From the NCBI RefSeq assembly GCF_018130955.1, contig NZ_JAFCJM010000028.1, positions 31,388-95,387 of the forward strand: a DNA stretch of 64,000 bases, written 5' to 3'. The notes below the pieces were generated by a model. The model was given only the letters and a program-made list of their open reading frames with translations, was not told the origin of the DNA and made no database searches. The position numbers and the translations under genes are program-made. The DNA comes from Bradyrhizobium liaoningense. GTDB lineage: Bacteria; Pseudomonadota; Alphaproteobacteria; Rhizobiales; Xanthobacteraceae. Shown in pieces: positions 8,530-16,990 of the stretch (position 1 is the stretch's first letter; each line of letters opens with the position of its first letter).

Positions 8530-9036
8530 TTAGAGCGACGTCGCTGGCGCGCATGTCGCGGACGACGCCGCGCGCAGATGCAACTGTCCTCGTCGCCCGG
8601 AGTCACTTGTAGTCCACTGCGCGTCGATTCCCTGAAGGTCTTCCGACAGAGTACCGCGATGGCTGCCGCCGGTCTCGAAAGACGCGGTCCCGTCAGGCGA
8701 CCGCTCGAAAATCTCCACTTGGCGGTCGGACAACCTGACGAACATTCGGACTTTTATCTTCGTCACCTGGCGGCCGTCTTCGTAGACACCGCATCCAAGC
8801 GCTTCGGCATTCCGTTCATCGAGAGACCGCACCTGCTCGAATGTGATGACGACGTTTTGCACGACCGCATCGCCGTCCCACCGAAATTCGCCGACATAGG
8901 CGCGCGGCAATTTCTCGGTCAGATCATTCATCTCCATGGCATGAACGACAGGACCGAGAAGGAGGCATGCGGCCAGGAGCGCGACGTAGAGACCCGAAAA
9001 CCAGCCTTCCAAGCCTCTCGACCTCGACAAGCGCAT
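8530..9036 (-). CDS. Hypothetical secreted protein
   Basis: The 168-residue product starts with a clear signal peptide: MRLSRSRGLEG, a hydrophobic core around YVALLAACLLLGPVV, and a likely cleavage after VHA. The mature part is small, hydrophilic and rich in beta-type sequence (VGEFRWDGDAVVQNVVITFE), with one Cys in the LGCGVY region and one near the C-terminus. I recognise no family. I chose ATG 9036 because AAGGAG stands 8 bp upstream and the signal peptide begins there; an in-frame start 22 codons further up is less likely. It is divergent from the epoxide hydrolase gene. Confidence 0.7.
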   Translation of the reverse strand: MRLSRSRGLEGWFSGLYVALLAACLLLGPVVHAMEMNDLTEKLPRAYVGEFRWDGDAVVQNVVITFEQVRSLDERNAEALGCGVYEDGRQVTKIKVRMFVRLSDRQVEIFERSPDGTASFETGGSHRGTLSEDLQGIDAQWTTSDSGRRGQLHLRAASSATCAPATSL

Positions 9037-9204
9037 GCAACGTTCTCCTTGAACCAAGTGGGAGTTATTCGATCGTCCCGGGAAGCAACGATTCAGGACC
9101 ACTCATGTTGTCCTTTGAGACAAGCATAGGTAGCATTCGGCATCCCGCGGCGGACTGTCAAGCGCAGTGCATGTGCGGCAAGGCTCATCCAGGTCACCCG
9201 CGAA

Positions 9205-10350
9205 ATGACATCCCTCCCCGACATCCCCCTGCCCGCCGGCATCCGCTCGCGCTATGTCGAAAACATCAACGGCCTGCGCATGCACGTGCTCGAAGCCGGC
9301 TTCGAGACGCGCGGGCGGCGTTGCGTACTGCTGCTGCACGGTTTTCCGGAGCTCGCCTTCTCCTGGCGCAAGGTGATGCCCACGCTCGCGGCCGCCGGCT
9401 ATCACGTGATTGCGCCGGACCAGCGCGGCTATGGCCGCACGACGGGGTGGAGCGCGGACTATGACGGCGACCTCGCGCCGTTTCGGCTGTTTAATCTGGT
9501 GCGCGATGCGCTCGGGCTGGTGTCGGCGTTCGGCTACAGAAGCGTCGACGTCGTCGGGCACGATTTTGGCAGCCCGGTCGCGACCTGGTGCGCGCTGATA
9601 CGGCCCGACGTGTTCCGCTCGCTCACGATGATGAGTGCGCCGTTCGGCGGCGCGCCGCCGCTGCCGTTCAACACCGCTGATAATCCAGCGAAGCCGCCTG
9701 TAGACGATCCCGTGCATCGCGAGCTCGCCGCGCTGCCGCGGCCGCGCAAGCATTACCAATGGTACTATTCGACACGCGAGGCTGATGCCGACATGCTTCG
9801 TGCGCCGCAAGGCGTGCATGATTTCCTGCGCGCCTATTATCATCACAAGAGCGCTGACTGGGCGGACAACAAGCCTTATCCGCTAAAGTCCTGGTCGGCG
9901 GGAGAGCTGGCAAGGCTGCCGAGCTATTACGTGATGGATCTCAACGAGACCATGGCGGAAACGGTGGCGAAGGAGATGCCGTCAGCGGCCGCGATCGCCG
10001 CCAACACATGGCTGCCGGACAGCGAGCTCGCCTTCTACAGGGCCGAGTACACGCGCACGGGATTCCAGGGCGGGCTGCAATGGTATCGCTGCGGTACGAG
10101 CGGCGCGTTCAACAACGAGCTGCAACTGCTGTCCGGCCGCACCATCGACGTGCCGTCCTGCTTCATCTCCGGCAGGCAGGACTGGGGCACGTATCAGCGC
10201 CCCGGCGTGTTCGAGGCGATGCAGAAGAGTGCCTGCACCAACATGCTCGGCTGCCATCTCGTCGATGGCGCCGGCCATTGGGTGCAGCAGGAGCAGCCGG
10301 AAGCGGTCAGCCGCCTCCTGCTCGACTTCCTCGCGCGAAGCAGCGCATAG
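9205..10350 (+). CDS. Alpha/beta hydrolase, epoxide hydrolase type
   Basis: A 381-residue alpha/beta hydrolase. HGFPE at residues 45-49 forms the oxyanion region, and the nucleophile elbow reads VVGHDFGSP with Asp120, as in epoxide hydrolases and haloalkane dehalogenases rather than Ser esterases. APDQRGYG precedes it, and the catalytic His is in GAGHWVQQEQP near residue 358. A cap domain with several Tyr residues (FYRAEYTRTGF) could hold the ring-opening Tyr. Epoxide hydrolases convert an epoxide to a diol. It ends just before the mbfA promoter, so the two genes are probably separate transcription units. Confidence 0.82.
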   Translation: MTSLPDIPLPAGIRSRYVENINGLRMHVLEAGFETRGRRCVLLLHGFPELAFSWRKVMPTLAAAGYHVIAPDQRGYGRTTGWSADYDGDLAPFRLFNLVRDALGLVSAFGYRSVDVVGHDFGSPVATWCALIRPDVFRSLTMMSAPFGGAPPLPFNTADNPAKPPVDDPVHRELAALPRPRKHYQWYYSTREADADMLRAPQGVHDFLRAYYHHKSADWADNKPYPLKSWSAGELARLPSYYVMDLNETMAETVAKEMPSAAAIAANTWLPDSELAFYRAEYTRTGFQGGLQWYRCGTSGAFNNELQLLSGRTIDVPSCFISGRQDWGTYQRPGVFEAMQKSACTNMLGCHLVDGAGHWVQQEQPEAVSRLLLDFLARSSA

Positions 10351-10360
10351 GCGGCATGAT

Positions 10361-10389
10361 TTGACCCGGAAACGGCGCGCCTCTATAAT
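10361..10389 (+). promoter_or_regulatory. Sigma-70-type promoter of the mbfA-like gene
   Basis: TTGACC at 10361-10366 and TATAAT at 10384-10389 are separated by 17 bp, close to the ideal housekeeping promoter. The -10 box overlaps the inverted repeat at 10386-10408, so a protein bound there would block RNA polymerase. Confidence 0.7.
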
Positions 10390-10408
10390 TTAGAACCATT
10401 CTAAATTA
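10386..10408. promoter_or_regulatory. ICE-type operator (probable Irr site)
   Basis: Two perfect 10-bp arms, TAATTTAGAA and TTCTAAATTA, flank CCA. The core TTTAGAA-N3-TTCTAAA matches the iron control element bound by Irr in Rhizobiales. It overlaps the -10 box and ends 17 bp before the GTG start of the mbfA-like gene, as expected for repression under iron limitation. Confidence 0.75.
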
Positions 10409-10425
10409 GTTCAACAGGACGCGCC

Positions 10426-11397
10426 GTGAAGAATTTTGCCGATCTGACCGAGCGCGAGGTGCTGGCGGTGGCGATCTCCTCCGAGGAGGAGGACAGCCGC
10501 ATCTACATGACCTTCGCGGAGGATCTGAGGGAGCGCTATCCGGACTCCGCGAGGATCTTTGAGGAGATGGCCGAAGAGGAACGCGGCCACCGGCATCGTC
10601 TTCTCCAGCTGTATGAGGAGCGGTTCGGCCCGCATCTGCCGCCGATCCGTCGCGACGACGTCAAAGGTTTCCTCAAGCGCCGCCCGATCTGGCTGACCAA
10701 GAACCTGCCGCTCGACACCATCCGGAAAGAAGTCGAGACGATGGAGCTGGAGGCCGAGCGCTTCTATGCGCGCGCCGCCGATCAGGCCGAGGATGTCGGC
10801 GTGCGCCGCCTGCTCGGCGATCTCGCCGAGGAAGAGAAGCATCACGAGAATCTCGCCGTGAAGCTCACCGGCGAAATCCTCAAGCCTGACGTGCGCGACG
10901 AGGAAGACCGCACGCGGCGGCGCATGTTCGTGCTGCAATATGTGCAGCCGGGTCTCGCCGGCCTGATGGACGGTTCGGTCTCCACTTTGGCGCCGCTGTT
11001 CGCAGCCGCCTTCGCCACGCATCAGAACTGGCAGACCTTTCTGGTCGGCCTCGCCGCCTCGATCGGCGCCGGCATCAGCATGGGCTTTGCCGAAGCGCTG
11101 TCCGACGACGGCTCGCTCACCGGCCGCGGCTCACCCTGGCTGCGCGGCATCACCTGCGGATTGATGACGACGCTGGGCGGGCTCGGCCACACCATGCCGT
11201 ATCTCGTACCCGACACCTGGCCCAACGCATTCTGGATCGCGACCGCGATCGCCTGCATCGTCGTGTTCTTCGAACTCTGGGCGATCGCCTATATCCGCGC
11301 GCGCTACATGGATACGCCGTTCCTTCAAGCCGTGTTCCAGATCGTGCTGGGCGGCGCGATCGTGCTCGCGGTGGGCATATTGATCGGCGCGGCGTAG
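10426..11397 (+). CDS. mbfA: MbfA-type membrane-bound ferritin / iron exporter
   Basis: A 323-residue two-domain protein. Residues 1 to about 150 form a ferritin/rubrerythrin-like four-helix di-iron domain with Glu/His motifs (SSEEEDSRIY, AEEERGH at 49-55, EEEKHHE at 135-141). From about 170 a membrane domain of the VIT1/CCC1 family follows, with GLAGLMDGSVSTLAPLFAAAFA, the IGAGISMGFAEALSD segment and three further hydrophobic spans. This architecture is that of MbfA, which exports iron from the cytoplasm and protects against iron and peroxide stress in Bradyrhizobium and Agrobacterium. The start is a GTG with AGGA six bases upstream. The upstream Irr-like box supports the call. Confidence 0.93.
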   Translation: MKNFADLTEREVLAVAISSEEEDSRIYMTFAEDLRERYPDSARIFEEMAEEERGHRHRLLQLYEERFGPHLPPIRRDDVKGFLKRRPIWLTKNLPLDTIRKEVETMELEAERFYARAADQAEDVGVRRLLGDLAEEEKHHENLAVKLTGEILKPDVRDEEDRTRRRMFVLQYVQPGLAGLMDGSVSTLAPLFAAAFATHQNWQTFLVGLAASIGAGISMGFAEALSDDGSLTGRGSPWLRGITCGLMTTLGGLGHTMPYLVPDTWPNAFWIATAIACIVVFFELWAIAYIRARYMDTPFLQAVFQIVLGGAIVLAVGILIGAA

Positions 11398-11409
11398 GTA
11401 TTCTCCAGT

Positions 11410-11529
11410 GTCATCGCCCGCCTTGTGCGCACTTGCGCACTGGGGCGGGCGATCCAGTATTCCAGAGGCGTCGAGGCTCACAACAACTGCCGCGGCGTAC
11501 TGGATCGCCCGGCCAAGCCGGGCGATGAC
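11410..11529. repeat. Inverted repeat (GTCATCGCCCG ... CGGGCGATGAC), copy 1
   Basis: The outer arms GTCATCGCCCG and CGGGCGATGAC pair, and the inner arms GCGATCCAGTA and TACTGGATCGC pair. A related element is at 13679-13778. It fills most of the 253-bp gap after mbfA and may act as its transcript end. The remaining part, about 11530-11650, holds only the amidase leader, in which I see no clear promoter. Confidence 0.8.
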
Positions 11530-11650
11530 GAGCATCTTTTGTGTGGCGTCGCCACAAACACATTTCTCCGCACGGCAATAGCTGTCAAACGACGGTTGCC
11601 ACATCAGGCCAAACTGAGCATCATCCTTCCAACGAGAGCAGGAGAATGCC

Positions 11651-13123
11651 GTGGCCAAATCGCAATGGAGCTTCAAGAGCGCAGTCGAATTGTCGGCTGC
11701 GCTGACTGCCAAAAAGGTCTCTTCCGTCGAGCTGACCGAGGAGGCCATCGGCCGCATCGAGCGTCACGACGGCAAGATCAACGCGGTCTGCGTGCGCGAT
11801 TTCGACCGGGCGCTCGCCGCGGCCCGCGCAGCCGACGCCGCGATCGCACGCGGCGAGAACAAGCCGCTGCTCGGCCTGCCCATGGCGATCAAGGAATCCT
11901 TCAACATCGCGGGCCTACCCACGACCTGGGGTTACCCGCCGCAGAAGAATTTCAGGCCAGCGCAAGACGCGCTTCCCGTGACGCGGATCAAGGACGCCGG
12001 CGGCGTAATCCTCGGCAAGACCAACGTGCCGGTGGGACTTGCCGACTGGCAGAGCTACAACGAGATCTACGGCACGACCAACAACCCCTACGATCTCGGC
12101 CGCACGCCGGGCGGATCCTCCGGCGGATCGTCGGCTTCGCTTGCGGCAGGCTTCTGCGCGCTCGCGACGGGCTCGGACATCGGCGGCTCGCTGCGCACGC
12201 CGGCGTTTCATTGCGGCGTCTTCGCGCACAAGCCGACCATCAATCTCTGCGCTGCGCGGGGCGAAACACCGCCGCCATTTCCCGCGCTTCCCCGCGTCGA
12301 CGACCTCGCCGTCATCGGGCCGATGGCGCGCAGTGCCGCGGATCTCACCTTGCTGCTCGACGTGATGGCAGGCCCCGACCCGCTCGAAGGTGGTGTCGCC
12401 TACCGCCTTGAACTGCCCGCAGCGCGCCATCAGGCGCTGAGGGACTTCAGGGTACTCGTCATCGACAGCCACCCGCTGTTGCCGACCGACGAGGACGTGC
12501 GCGGCAGCATCGAGAAGCTCGCGGCCGGCCTCACCCGCGCCGGCGTCACGGTTGCACGCGAGAGCCCGCTATTGCCGGACTTTGCGATCACCTCGCGTCT
12601 CTATTCGCGCATGCTGCTCGGCTTCCTCGGCGCATTCTTCCCGCCCGAAATCTATGCCGGCGCGCTGGCAGGCGCGAGCCAGCTTTCGGCCGACGACAGG
12701 AGCCTCGGCGCCGAGCGCCTGCGCGGCATCACCGCGAGCCACCGCGCCTGGATCCTCGATGCCGGCGCCCGCATCGGCCTGCGCGCGCAGTGGCGCGCGT
12801 TGTTTGGGAGTTTCGATGCGGTGATCTGCCCGATCATGCCGACGCCGGCCTATCCGCACGATCATGCGCCGGAAATGGACCTGCGGCGCATCGTCATTGA
12901 CGGCAAGGAGTACCCCTATTCCGATCAGCTCGCCTGGCCCGGCATCGCAACCCTGCCCGGCCTGCCCGCAACGGCTGTCCCGCTCGGGCTCTCGAAGCAG
13001 GGCCTGCCGCTGGGTGTGCAGATCGTCGGGCCGTTCCTTGAGGATCGGACGCCGCTGAAGCTTGCCGAGCTGATCGAGCGCGAGTTCGGCGGGTTTGTGC
13101 CGCCGCCGATGTTCGATGATTAG
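11651..13123 (+). CDS. Amidase (amidase signature family)
   Basis: A 490-residue amidase-signature enzyme that hydrolyses an amide bond. The Ser-cisSer-Lys triad is visible: Lys81 in MAIKESFN, the cis-Ser within GGSSGGSSAS at about 155-163, and the nucleophile Ser180 in GSDIGGSLRTP. The C-terminal part (YSDQLAWPGIATLPGLPATAVPLG) is typical of the family. The start is a GTG with AGGAGA about 6 bases upstream. It stands alone between repeats, and its substrate cannot be read from context. It is not closely similar to the second amidase at 29.4 kb beyond the family core. Confidence 0.88.
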   Translation: MAKSQWSFKSAVELSAALTAKKVSSVELTEEAIGRIERHDGKINAVCVRDFDRALAAARAADAAIARGENKPLLGLPMAIKESFNIAGLPTTWGYPPQKNFRPAQDALPVTRIKDAGGVILGKTNVPVGLADWQSYNEIYGTTNNPYDLGRTPGGSSGGSSASLAAGFCALATGSDIGGSLRTPAFHCGVFAHKPTINLCAARGETPPPFPALPRVDDLAVIGPMARSAADLTLLLDVMAGPDPLEGGVAYRLELPAARHQALRDFRVLVIDSHPLLPTDEDVRGSIEKLAAGLTRAGVTVARESPLLPDFAITSRLYSRMLLGFLGAFFPPEIYAGALAGASQLSADDRSLGAERLRGITASHRAWILDAGARIGLRAQWRALFGSFDAVICPIMPTPAYPHDHAPEMDLRRIVIDGKEYPYSDQLAWPGIATLPGLPATAVPLGLSKQGLPLGVQIVGPFLEDRTPLKLAELIEREFGGFVPPPMFDD

Positions 13124-13128
13124 TCACC

Positions 13129-13271
13129 GTCGTCCTGGCGAAAGCCAGGAGAACTCAGGGGACCCATTACCCCAGTGAGTGGTTTGACGAAGACCGGTTG
13201 CCCAAGAATGCGCAACAGCTACGTCTTGGGGTAATGGGCCCTGGATCTGCGCTTCGCTTGTCCAGGACGAC
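13129..13271. repeat. Inverted repeat (GTCGTCCTGGC type)
   Basis: The ends GTCGTCCTGG and CCAGGACGAC are inverted copies, and the inner parts CCCATTACCCCA and TTGGGGTAATGGG also pair. It lies between the amidase and the NTF2-like gene. The same terminal sequence bounds the element at 24022-24210. Confidence 0.75.
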
Positions 13272-13309
13272 ATCGAGATTCTGGTGACGAACAGCAGGGA
13301 GAAAGCCAA

Positions 13310-13663
13310 ATGAGCGGGGACCTCGAAGCGCTCACCGCACTCAACCGCGACTACGTCGCCTCCGTGCAAAACTGCGACGTCAAGCGCTTCGACGAGATCC
13401 TGGCGCCGGAGTTTTATTGCTCCAATCCCGACAAGACGCTGGTCGACCGCGCCGCCTTTCTGGAGCAGACGGCGCGGCCGATCGCGATCCGCAATCTGCA
13501 CGCCCACGACGTCGTGATCCGCATCCTCGGCGACTTCGCCATCATCCACGCCGCGACCAGCTACACGACGCCGGACGGCCAGCAAGCCACCGGCCGCTAT
13601 ACGGATTGCTGGGCGAAACAGAACGGAAAGTGGCTCGCGGTGTCGGCGCATGTGTCGCGGTGA
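13310..13663 (+). CDS. NTF2-like (SnoaL/DUF4440-type) protein
   Basis: A 117-residue protein with the compact cone-shaped NTF2 fold pattern: an N-terminal helix (LEALTALNRDYVASVQNCDVKRFDEILAPEF), a helix with DRAAFLE, and a C-terminal beta-sheet (FAIIHAATSYTTPDGQQATGRYTDCWAKQNGKWLAVSAHVSR). Such proteins are small enzymes or binding proteins and the fold alone gives no reaction. GGGAGAA precedes the ATG. It is flanked on both sides by palindromic repeats and stands as a single-gene unit, convergent with the alcohol dehydrogenase gene. Confidence 0.8.
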   Translation: MSGDLEALTALNRDYVASVQNCDVKRFDEILAPEFYCSNPDKTLVDRAAFLEQTARPIAIRNLHAHDVVIRILGDFAIIHAATSYTTPDGQQATGRYTDCWAKQNGKWLAVSAHVSR

Positions 13664-13678
13664 GCCACGCCCTCCACT

Positions 13679-13778
13679 GTCATGCCCCGCGAAGGCGGGG
13701 CATCCAGTACGCCGCGGCTTTTCCGTATCACGGCGCCGTCTCTGGGATACTGGATCGCCCGCCTTCGCGGGCGATGAC
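13679..13778. repeat. Inverted repeat (GTCATGCCCCGC ... GGGCGATGAC), copy 2
   Basis: Starts GTCATGCCCCGCGAAGGCGG, has inner arms CATCCAGTA and TACTGGATC, and ends GCGGGCGATGAC. It lies between the convergent NTF2-like and alcohol dehydrogenase genes, where it could end both transcripts. Confidence 0.78.
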
Positions 13779-13792
13779 ACCGTCCTCTGGGA

Positions 13793-14881
13793 CTAGCTAT
13801 CGAACACGATCACGCTGCGCAGCGTCTTGCCGGCCTTCATGTTGGCAAAGCCTTCGTTGATCTCGGAGAGCTTCAGCTTGGCCGAGATCCAGTCCTCCAG
13901 ATGCAGCCGGCCGCGCAAATAGAAATCGACCAGGCGCGGCATGTCGACGCGAAAATGGTTGGAGCCCATCGACGAGCCCTGGATCTTGCGCTCGCGCAGG
14001 AAGTCGAATCCGTGGAGCTCGATCTTCTGGCCGAACGGGATCATGCCGACGATGGTCGCGGTGCCGCCCGGCGCCAGCATGCCAAAAGCCTGCTCCGCGG
14101 TTTCTTTCCGGCCCAGCACCTCGAAGGAGTGATGCACGCCGCCGCCGGTCAGCTCGCGCACCTGCTGGATCACGTCACCATTGCGGGGGTCGACCACGTC
14201 GGTGGCCCCCAACTTGGTCGCGAGCTGCAGTTTTGCCGGGTTGGTGTCGATGGCGATGATGCGGCCGGCGCCAGCGATCTGCGCACCGTTGATCGCGGCC
14301 ATGCCGACACCGCCGCAGCCGATCACAGCCACGCTCTCGCCGGCCGTGACCTTCGCGGTGTTGACGACGGCGCCGTAGCCGGTGATGACGCCGCAGCCGA
14401 TCAGGGCGGCGAGATCGAGCGGCATCTCCTTCCTGATTTTGACGATGGCGTTCTCATGCACCAGCATCTGCTCGGCAAAGGAGGAAAGATTGAGGAACTG
14501 GTGCAGCTTTTCCGAGCGCGACCACTGCATGCGGTTGGACGCACCCGGCAGCATCTTCACGGTGGTGTCGGTGCAGAGCACGGTGCGCCCGGTCGTGCAA
14601 TTGTCGCAGGTGCCGCAGAACACCGAGAGGCAGGTGACGACGTGATCGCCCGGCTTCACATAGGTGACGTCGGAGCCGACCTGCTCGACAACGCCGGCCG
14701 ATTCATGGCCGAGCACCGCGGGCAGCGGATGCGGATAGAGGCCTTCCATGAAGTGCAGATCGGAATGGCAGAGACCGGCGACGGACGTGCGGATCAAGAC
14801 CTCGCGCGGGCCGGGCTTTGGCAGGCTGACATCCTCGATGACCAGCGGCTTGTTGACTTCATGGAGGACGGCGGCCTTCAT
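13793..14881 (-). CDS. Zinc-dependent alcohol dehydrogenase (class III-like)
   Basis: A 362-residue medium-chain dehydrogenase. Catalytic zinc ligands are Cys38 (GLCHSD), the GHE motif at about 58-60 and a Cys in ALIGCGVITGYGAV. Structural zinc is held by four Cys in CGTCDNCTTGRTVLC, beginning at Cys89. The NAD-binding motif VIGCGGVGMAAINGA follows. The family oxidises alcohols or S-hydroxymethyl thiols with NAD. It is followed downstream by a convergent repeat, and the AidB-like dehydrogenase gene lies upstream on the same strand 76 bp away, separated by a 13-bp hairpin. A shared pathway is possible but not shown. Confidence 0.9.
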   Translation of the reverse strand: MKAAVLHEVNKPLVIEDVSLPKPGPREVLIRTSVAGLCHSDLHFMEGLYPHPLPAVLGHESAGVVEQVGSDVTYVKPGDHVVTCLSVFCGTCDNCTTGRTVLCTDTTVKMLPGASNRMQWSRSEKLHQFLNLSSFAEQMLVHENAIVKIRKEMPLDLAALIGCGVITGYGAVVNTAKVTAGESVAVIGCGGVGMAAINGAQIAGAGRIIAIDTNPAKLQLATKLGATDVVDPRNGDVIQQVRELTGGGVHHSFEVLGRKETAEQAFGMLAPGGTATIVGMIPFGQKIELHGFDFLRERKIQGSSMGSNHFRVDMPRLVDFYLRGRLHLEDWISAKLKLSEINEGFANMKAGKTLRSVIVFDS

Positions 14882-14921
14882 CGGTGTTTCCCTCGTTGTT
14901 GTGTTTTCGTTGAGTCCGTGT

Positions 14922-14950
14922 CTTCACCTCTCCCGCAGGGAGAGGTGAAG
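14922..14950. repeat. Perfect 13-bp hairpin
   Basis: CTTCACCTCTCCC and GGGAGAGGTGAAG pair perfectly around a GCA loop. It lies between the stop of the AidB-like gene and the start of the alcohol dehydrogenase gene, both minus strand. It has no U-run next to it. It may be a dispersed palindrome or an intercistronic stabiliser/attenuator. Confidence 0.75.
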
Positions 14951-14957
14951 CAGGAGC

Positions 14958-16742
14958 CTACGCTGCCAGGACCAGTTCGCCAACCTCGGCCATTTTGGCG
15001 TCGCGCTCGCCGAGCAGCAGGGATGCGATGGTCTGCTGCGCGGCATTTTCCGTGAGCCGGAACGGATCACCCACCGACACGCGGTGATCGATCACCAGCC
15101 GCGACAGCAGCAGCCGTCGCGCATCGCCGCGCATCGCCGAGATGCGATCGGCCTCCCAGGCGAGCGCGACGGCGCTTGCGACATGATAGAGCACGCTGGT
15201 AGCGCGCCGCGCATCCGCCTCGTTGTCGGCACGGCTTGCGACCTCGCGCGCAAAGCCGACGGCCTTGTCGGTAAGGCCGCGCAATTTGTCGCGCCAGGCT
15301 TGCGGCACCGTGGAGCTGTCGTCGAGCCGCGCATGCAGGTCCGCCGCGAGCGCGGATTCCGCGCCATGACGGCCAACCGCGCGCCGCAGCGCATCGATCG
15401 CGACGATATTGCCGGTGCCTTCCCAGACCGAGCCGAGATGGGCATCGCGCAACAGGCGCGGGGTGGCGAATTCTTCGATGTAACCGATGCCGCCGCGCAT
15501 CTCCAGCGCATCGCCGCAAACCTTTCGCGCGTCGCGCGTGGCGCGGAATTTCAGCGTCGGAGTCAGGATGCGCAGGAGCGCGGCCGCATCCTGGCTGCCG
15601 GCCTCGGCGCGGTCGAGCGCGTCGGCGGTGAGAAAGCTCATCGACAGCGCCTGCTCCACCGGCAGCATGATCTTCAGCATCTGCCGCCGCCCGAGCGGCA
15701 AATCGAGGATGCGGCTGCCGAACACCACGCGGTTCTTCGCCACCGTCATCGCATCGTGATAGGCGCGGCGCATAAGCGCGGTGGATTTGACGCCGTTGGA
15801 GAGCCGCGAGGAGTTCACCATCTCGGCCATCTGCACGAAGCCGCGGTCGAGCTTGCCGACGGCGTAGGCGATCGCGCCTTCGAGCTTGATCTCGCCCGAG
15901 GCCATCGAGCGGGTGCCGAGCTTGTCCTTGAGACGCACGATCCGGTAGTGGTTCTGCGAACCGTCGTCGAGGAAGCGCGGCATCAGGAACAGGCCGACGC
16001 CGCGCGTGCCGGGGCCGGCGCCTTCCGGGCGCGCCAGGAGCATCACCACCTTCGCATCGGCATTCGAGCAGAACCATTTTTCGCCATAGAGCCGCCAGTG
16101 GTCGCCCTCCTGCACCGCAGTTGTCGTGAGCGTGCCGACGTCGGAGCCGCCTTCCTTCTCGGTCATGAACTGGCCGCCCTGGGTCAGCTTGCTCATGTCG
16201 GTCTGCGTCAGGCCATCGAGATATTTGGCCTTCAGCGCCTCGCTGCCGAAATTCGTCAAAAGCTTGGCGCAGCCGTCGGTGACGTTGATCGGGCAGCCCA
16301 TGCCGAATTCGGTCTGGTTGAACAGGAAGGTGAAGGCGTGTTTGGCCACGACGGGATATTTGTCCGGCCAGCCCATGATGCCCTTGCGGATCGACAGCGC
16401 GTGAATGCCGAACTCGCCGAACGCAGCCTTCTCCAGCTCGCGATAGGCCGGGTGATATTCGATCCACTGCGCGTCGCGACCGAACTTGTCGCGCTGGTGC
16501 AGCACCGGCGTGTGCCGGTCGGCGAGCCGCGCGCATTCATCCAGATAGCCCCCGGCGAGCTCGCCGAGGCGATCGAGATGCGGCTCGATGTGACGGAAGA
16601 GCTGATCGGGCAGATGGATGCGCAACAGGTCGGTCAGCGCCGGATCGGCGCGGTAAAAATTCATTCCCGTGGTGTCGGGCGCAAGCAGGCCCGGCTGATT
16701 GGCGGGCGCATCCGTCCGATGCGATCCGATGTGCCTGTGCAT
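14958..16742 (-). CDS. AidB-like acyl-CoA dehydrogenase
   Basis: A 594-residue acyl-CoA dehydrogenase, longer than the usual 380-400. The extra N-terminal region (FYRADPALTDLLRIHL) and the C-terminal helical extension resemble the AidB/long ACAD branch. Core motifs are visible: LTQGGQFMTEKEGGSDVGTLTTTA for FAD binding, YGEKWFCSNADAKV, and MRGGIGYIEEFATPRLLRDA, where the Glu in the YIEE region corresponds to the catalytic position. E. coli AidB is linked to the alkylation response, but many homologues are catabolic. I chose ATG 16742 because GAGG lies 6 bases upstream; a start 14 codons earlier is possible. Confidence 0.86.
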   Translation of the reverse strand: MHRHIGSHRTDAPANQPGLLAPDTTGMNFYRADPALTDLLRIHLPDQLFRHIEPHLDRLGELAGGYLDECARLADRHTPVLHQRDKFGRDAQWIEYHPAYRELEKAAFGEFGIHALSIRKGIMGWPDKYPVVAKHAFTFLFNQTEFGMGCPINVTDGCAKLLTNFGSEALKAKYLDGLTQTDMSKLTQGGQFMTEKEGGSDVGTLTTTAVQEGDHWRLYGEKWFCSNADAKVVMLLARPEGAGPGTRGVGLFLMPRFLDDGSQNHYRIVRLKDKLGTRSMASGEIKLEGAIAYAVGKLDRGFVQMAEMVNSSRLSNGVKSTALMRRAYHDAMTVAKNRVVFGSRILDLPLGRRQMLKIMLPVEQALSMSFLTADALDRAEAGSQDAAALLRILTPTLKFRATRDARKVCGDALEMRGGIGYIEEFATPRLLRDAHLGSVWEGTGNIVAIDALRRAVGRHGAESALAADLHARLDDSSTVPQAWRDKLRGLTDKAVGFAREVASRADNEADARRATSVLYHVASAVALAWEADRISAMRGDARRLLLSRLVIDHRVSVGDPFRLTENAAQQTIASLLLGERDAKMAEVGELVLAA

Positions 16743-16990
16743 GGCTAACCTCGTCGTTTCCGTCCCGCGGCATTCGCGGCTCACGCGGTTTACCGCTTGC
16801 CGCGTTGGATGATGTGGATCATGCTCCAGACGAGAGGCTGGATAAAGCCCGCAAAAATTCAGGGCGGCATGACCTCAGGGATGGACCGGCCCGCTCTGCG
16901 GAATTGTGATCGACCTGCCTTGGCGCCGCGTCTAGTTGTCCGTCTCATCCGTGCATAGATGCGCTGCTCCTGCCCTCCGAGGATCGTCCC

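Noticed and set aside
15084..16748. 554-codon plus-strand frame opposite the AidB-like gene
   Set aside because: Shadow of the dehydrogenase gene; no motifs and biased composition.
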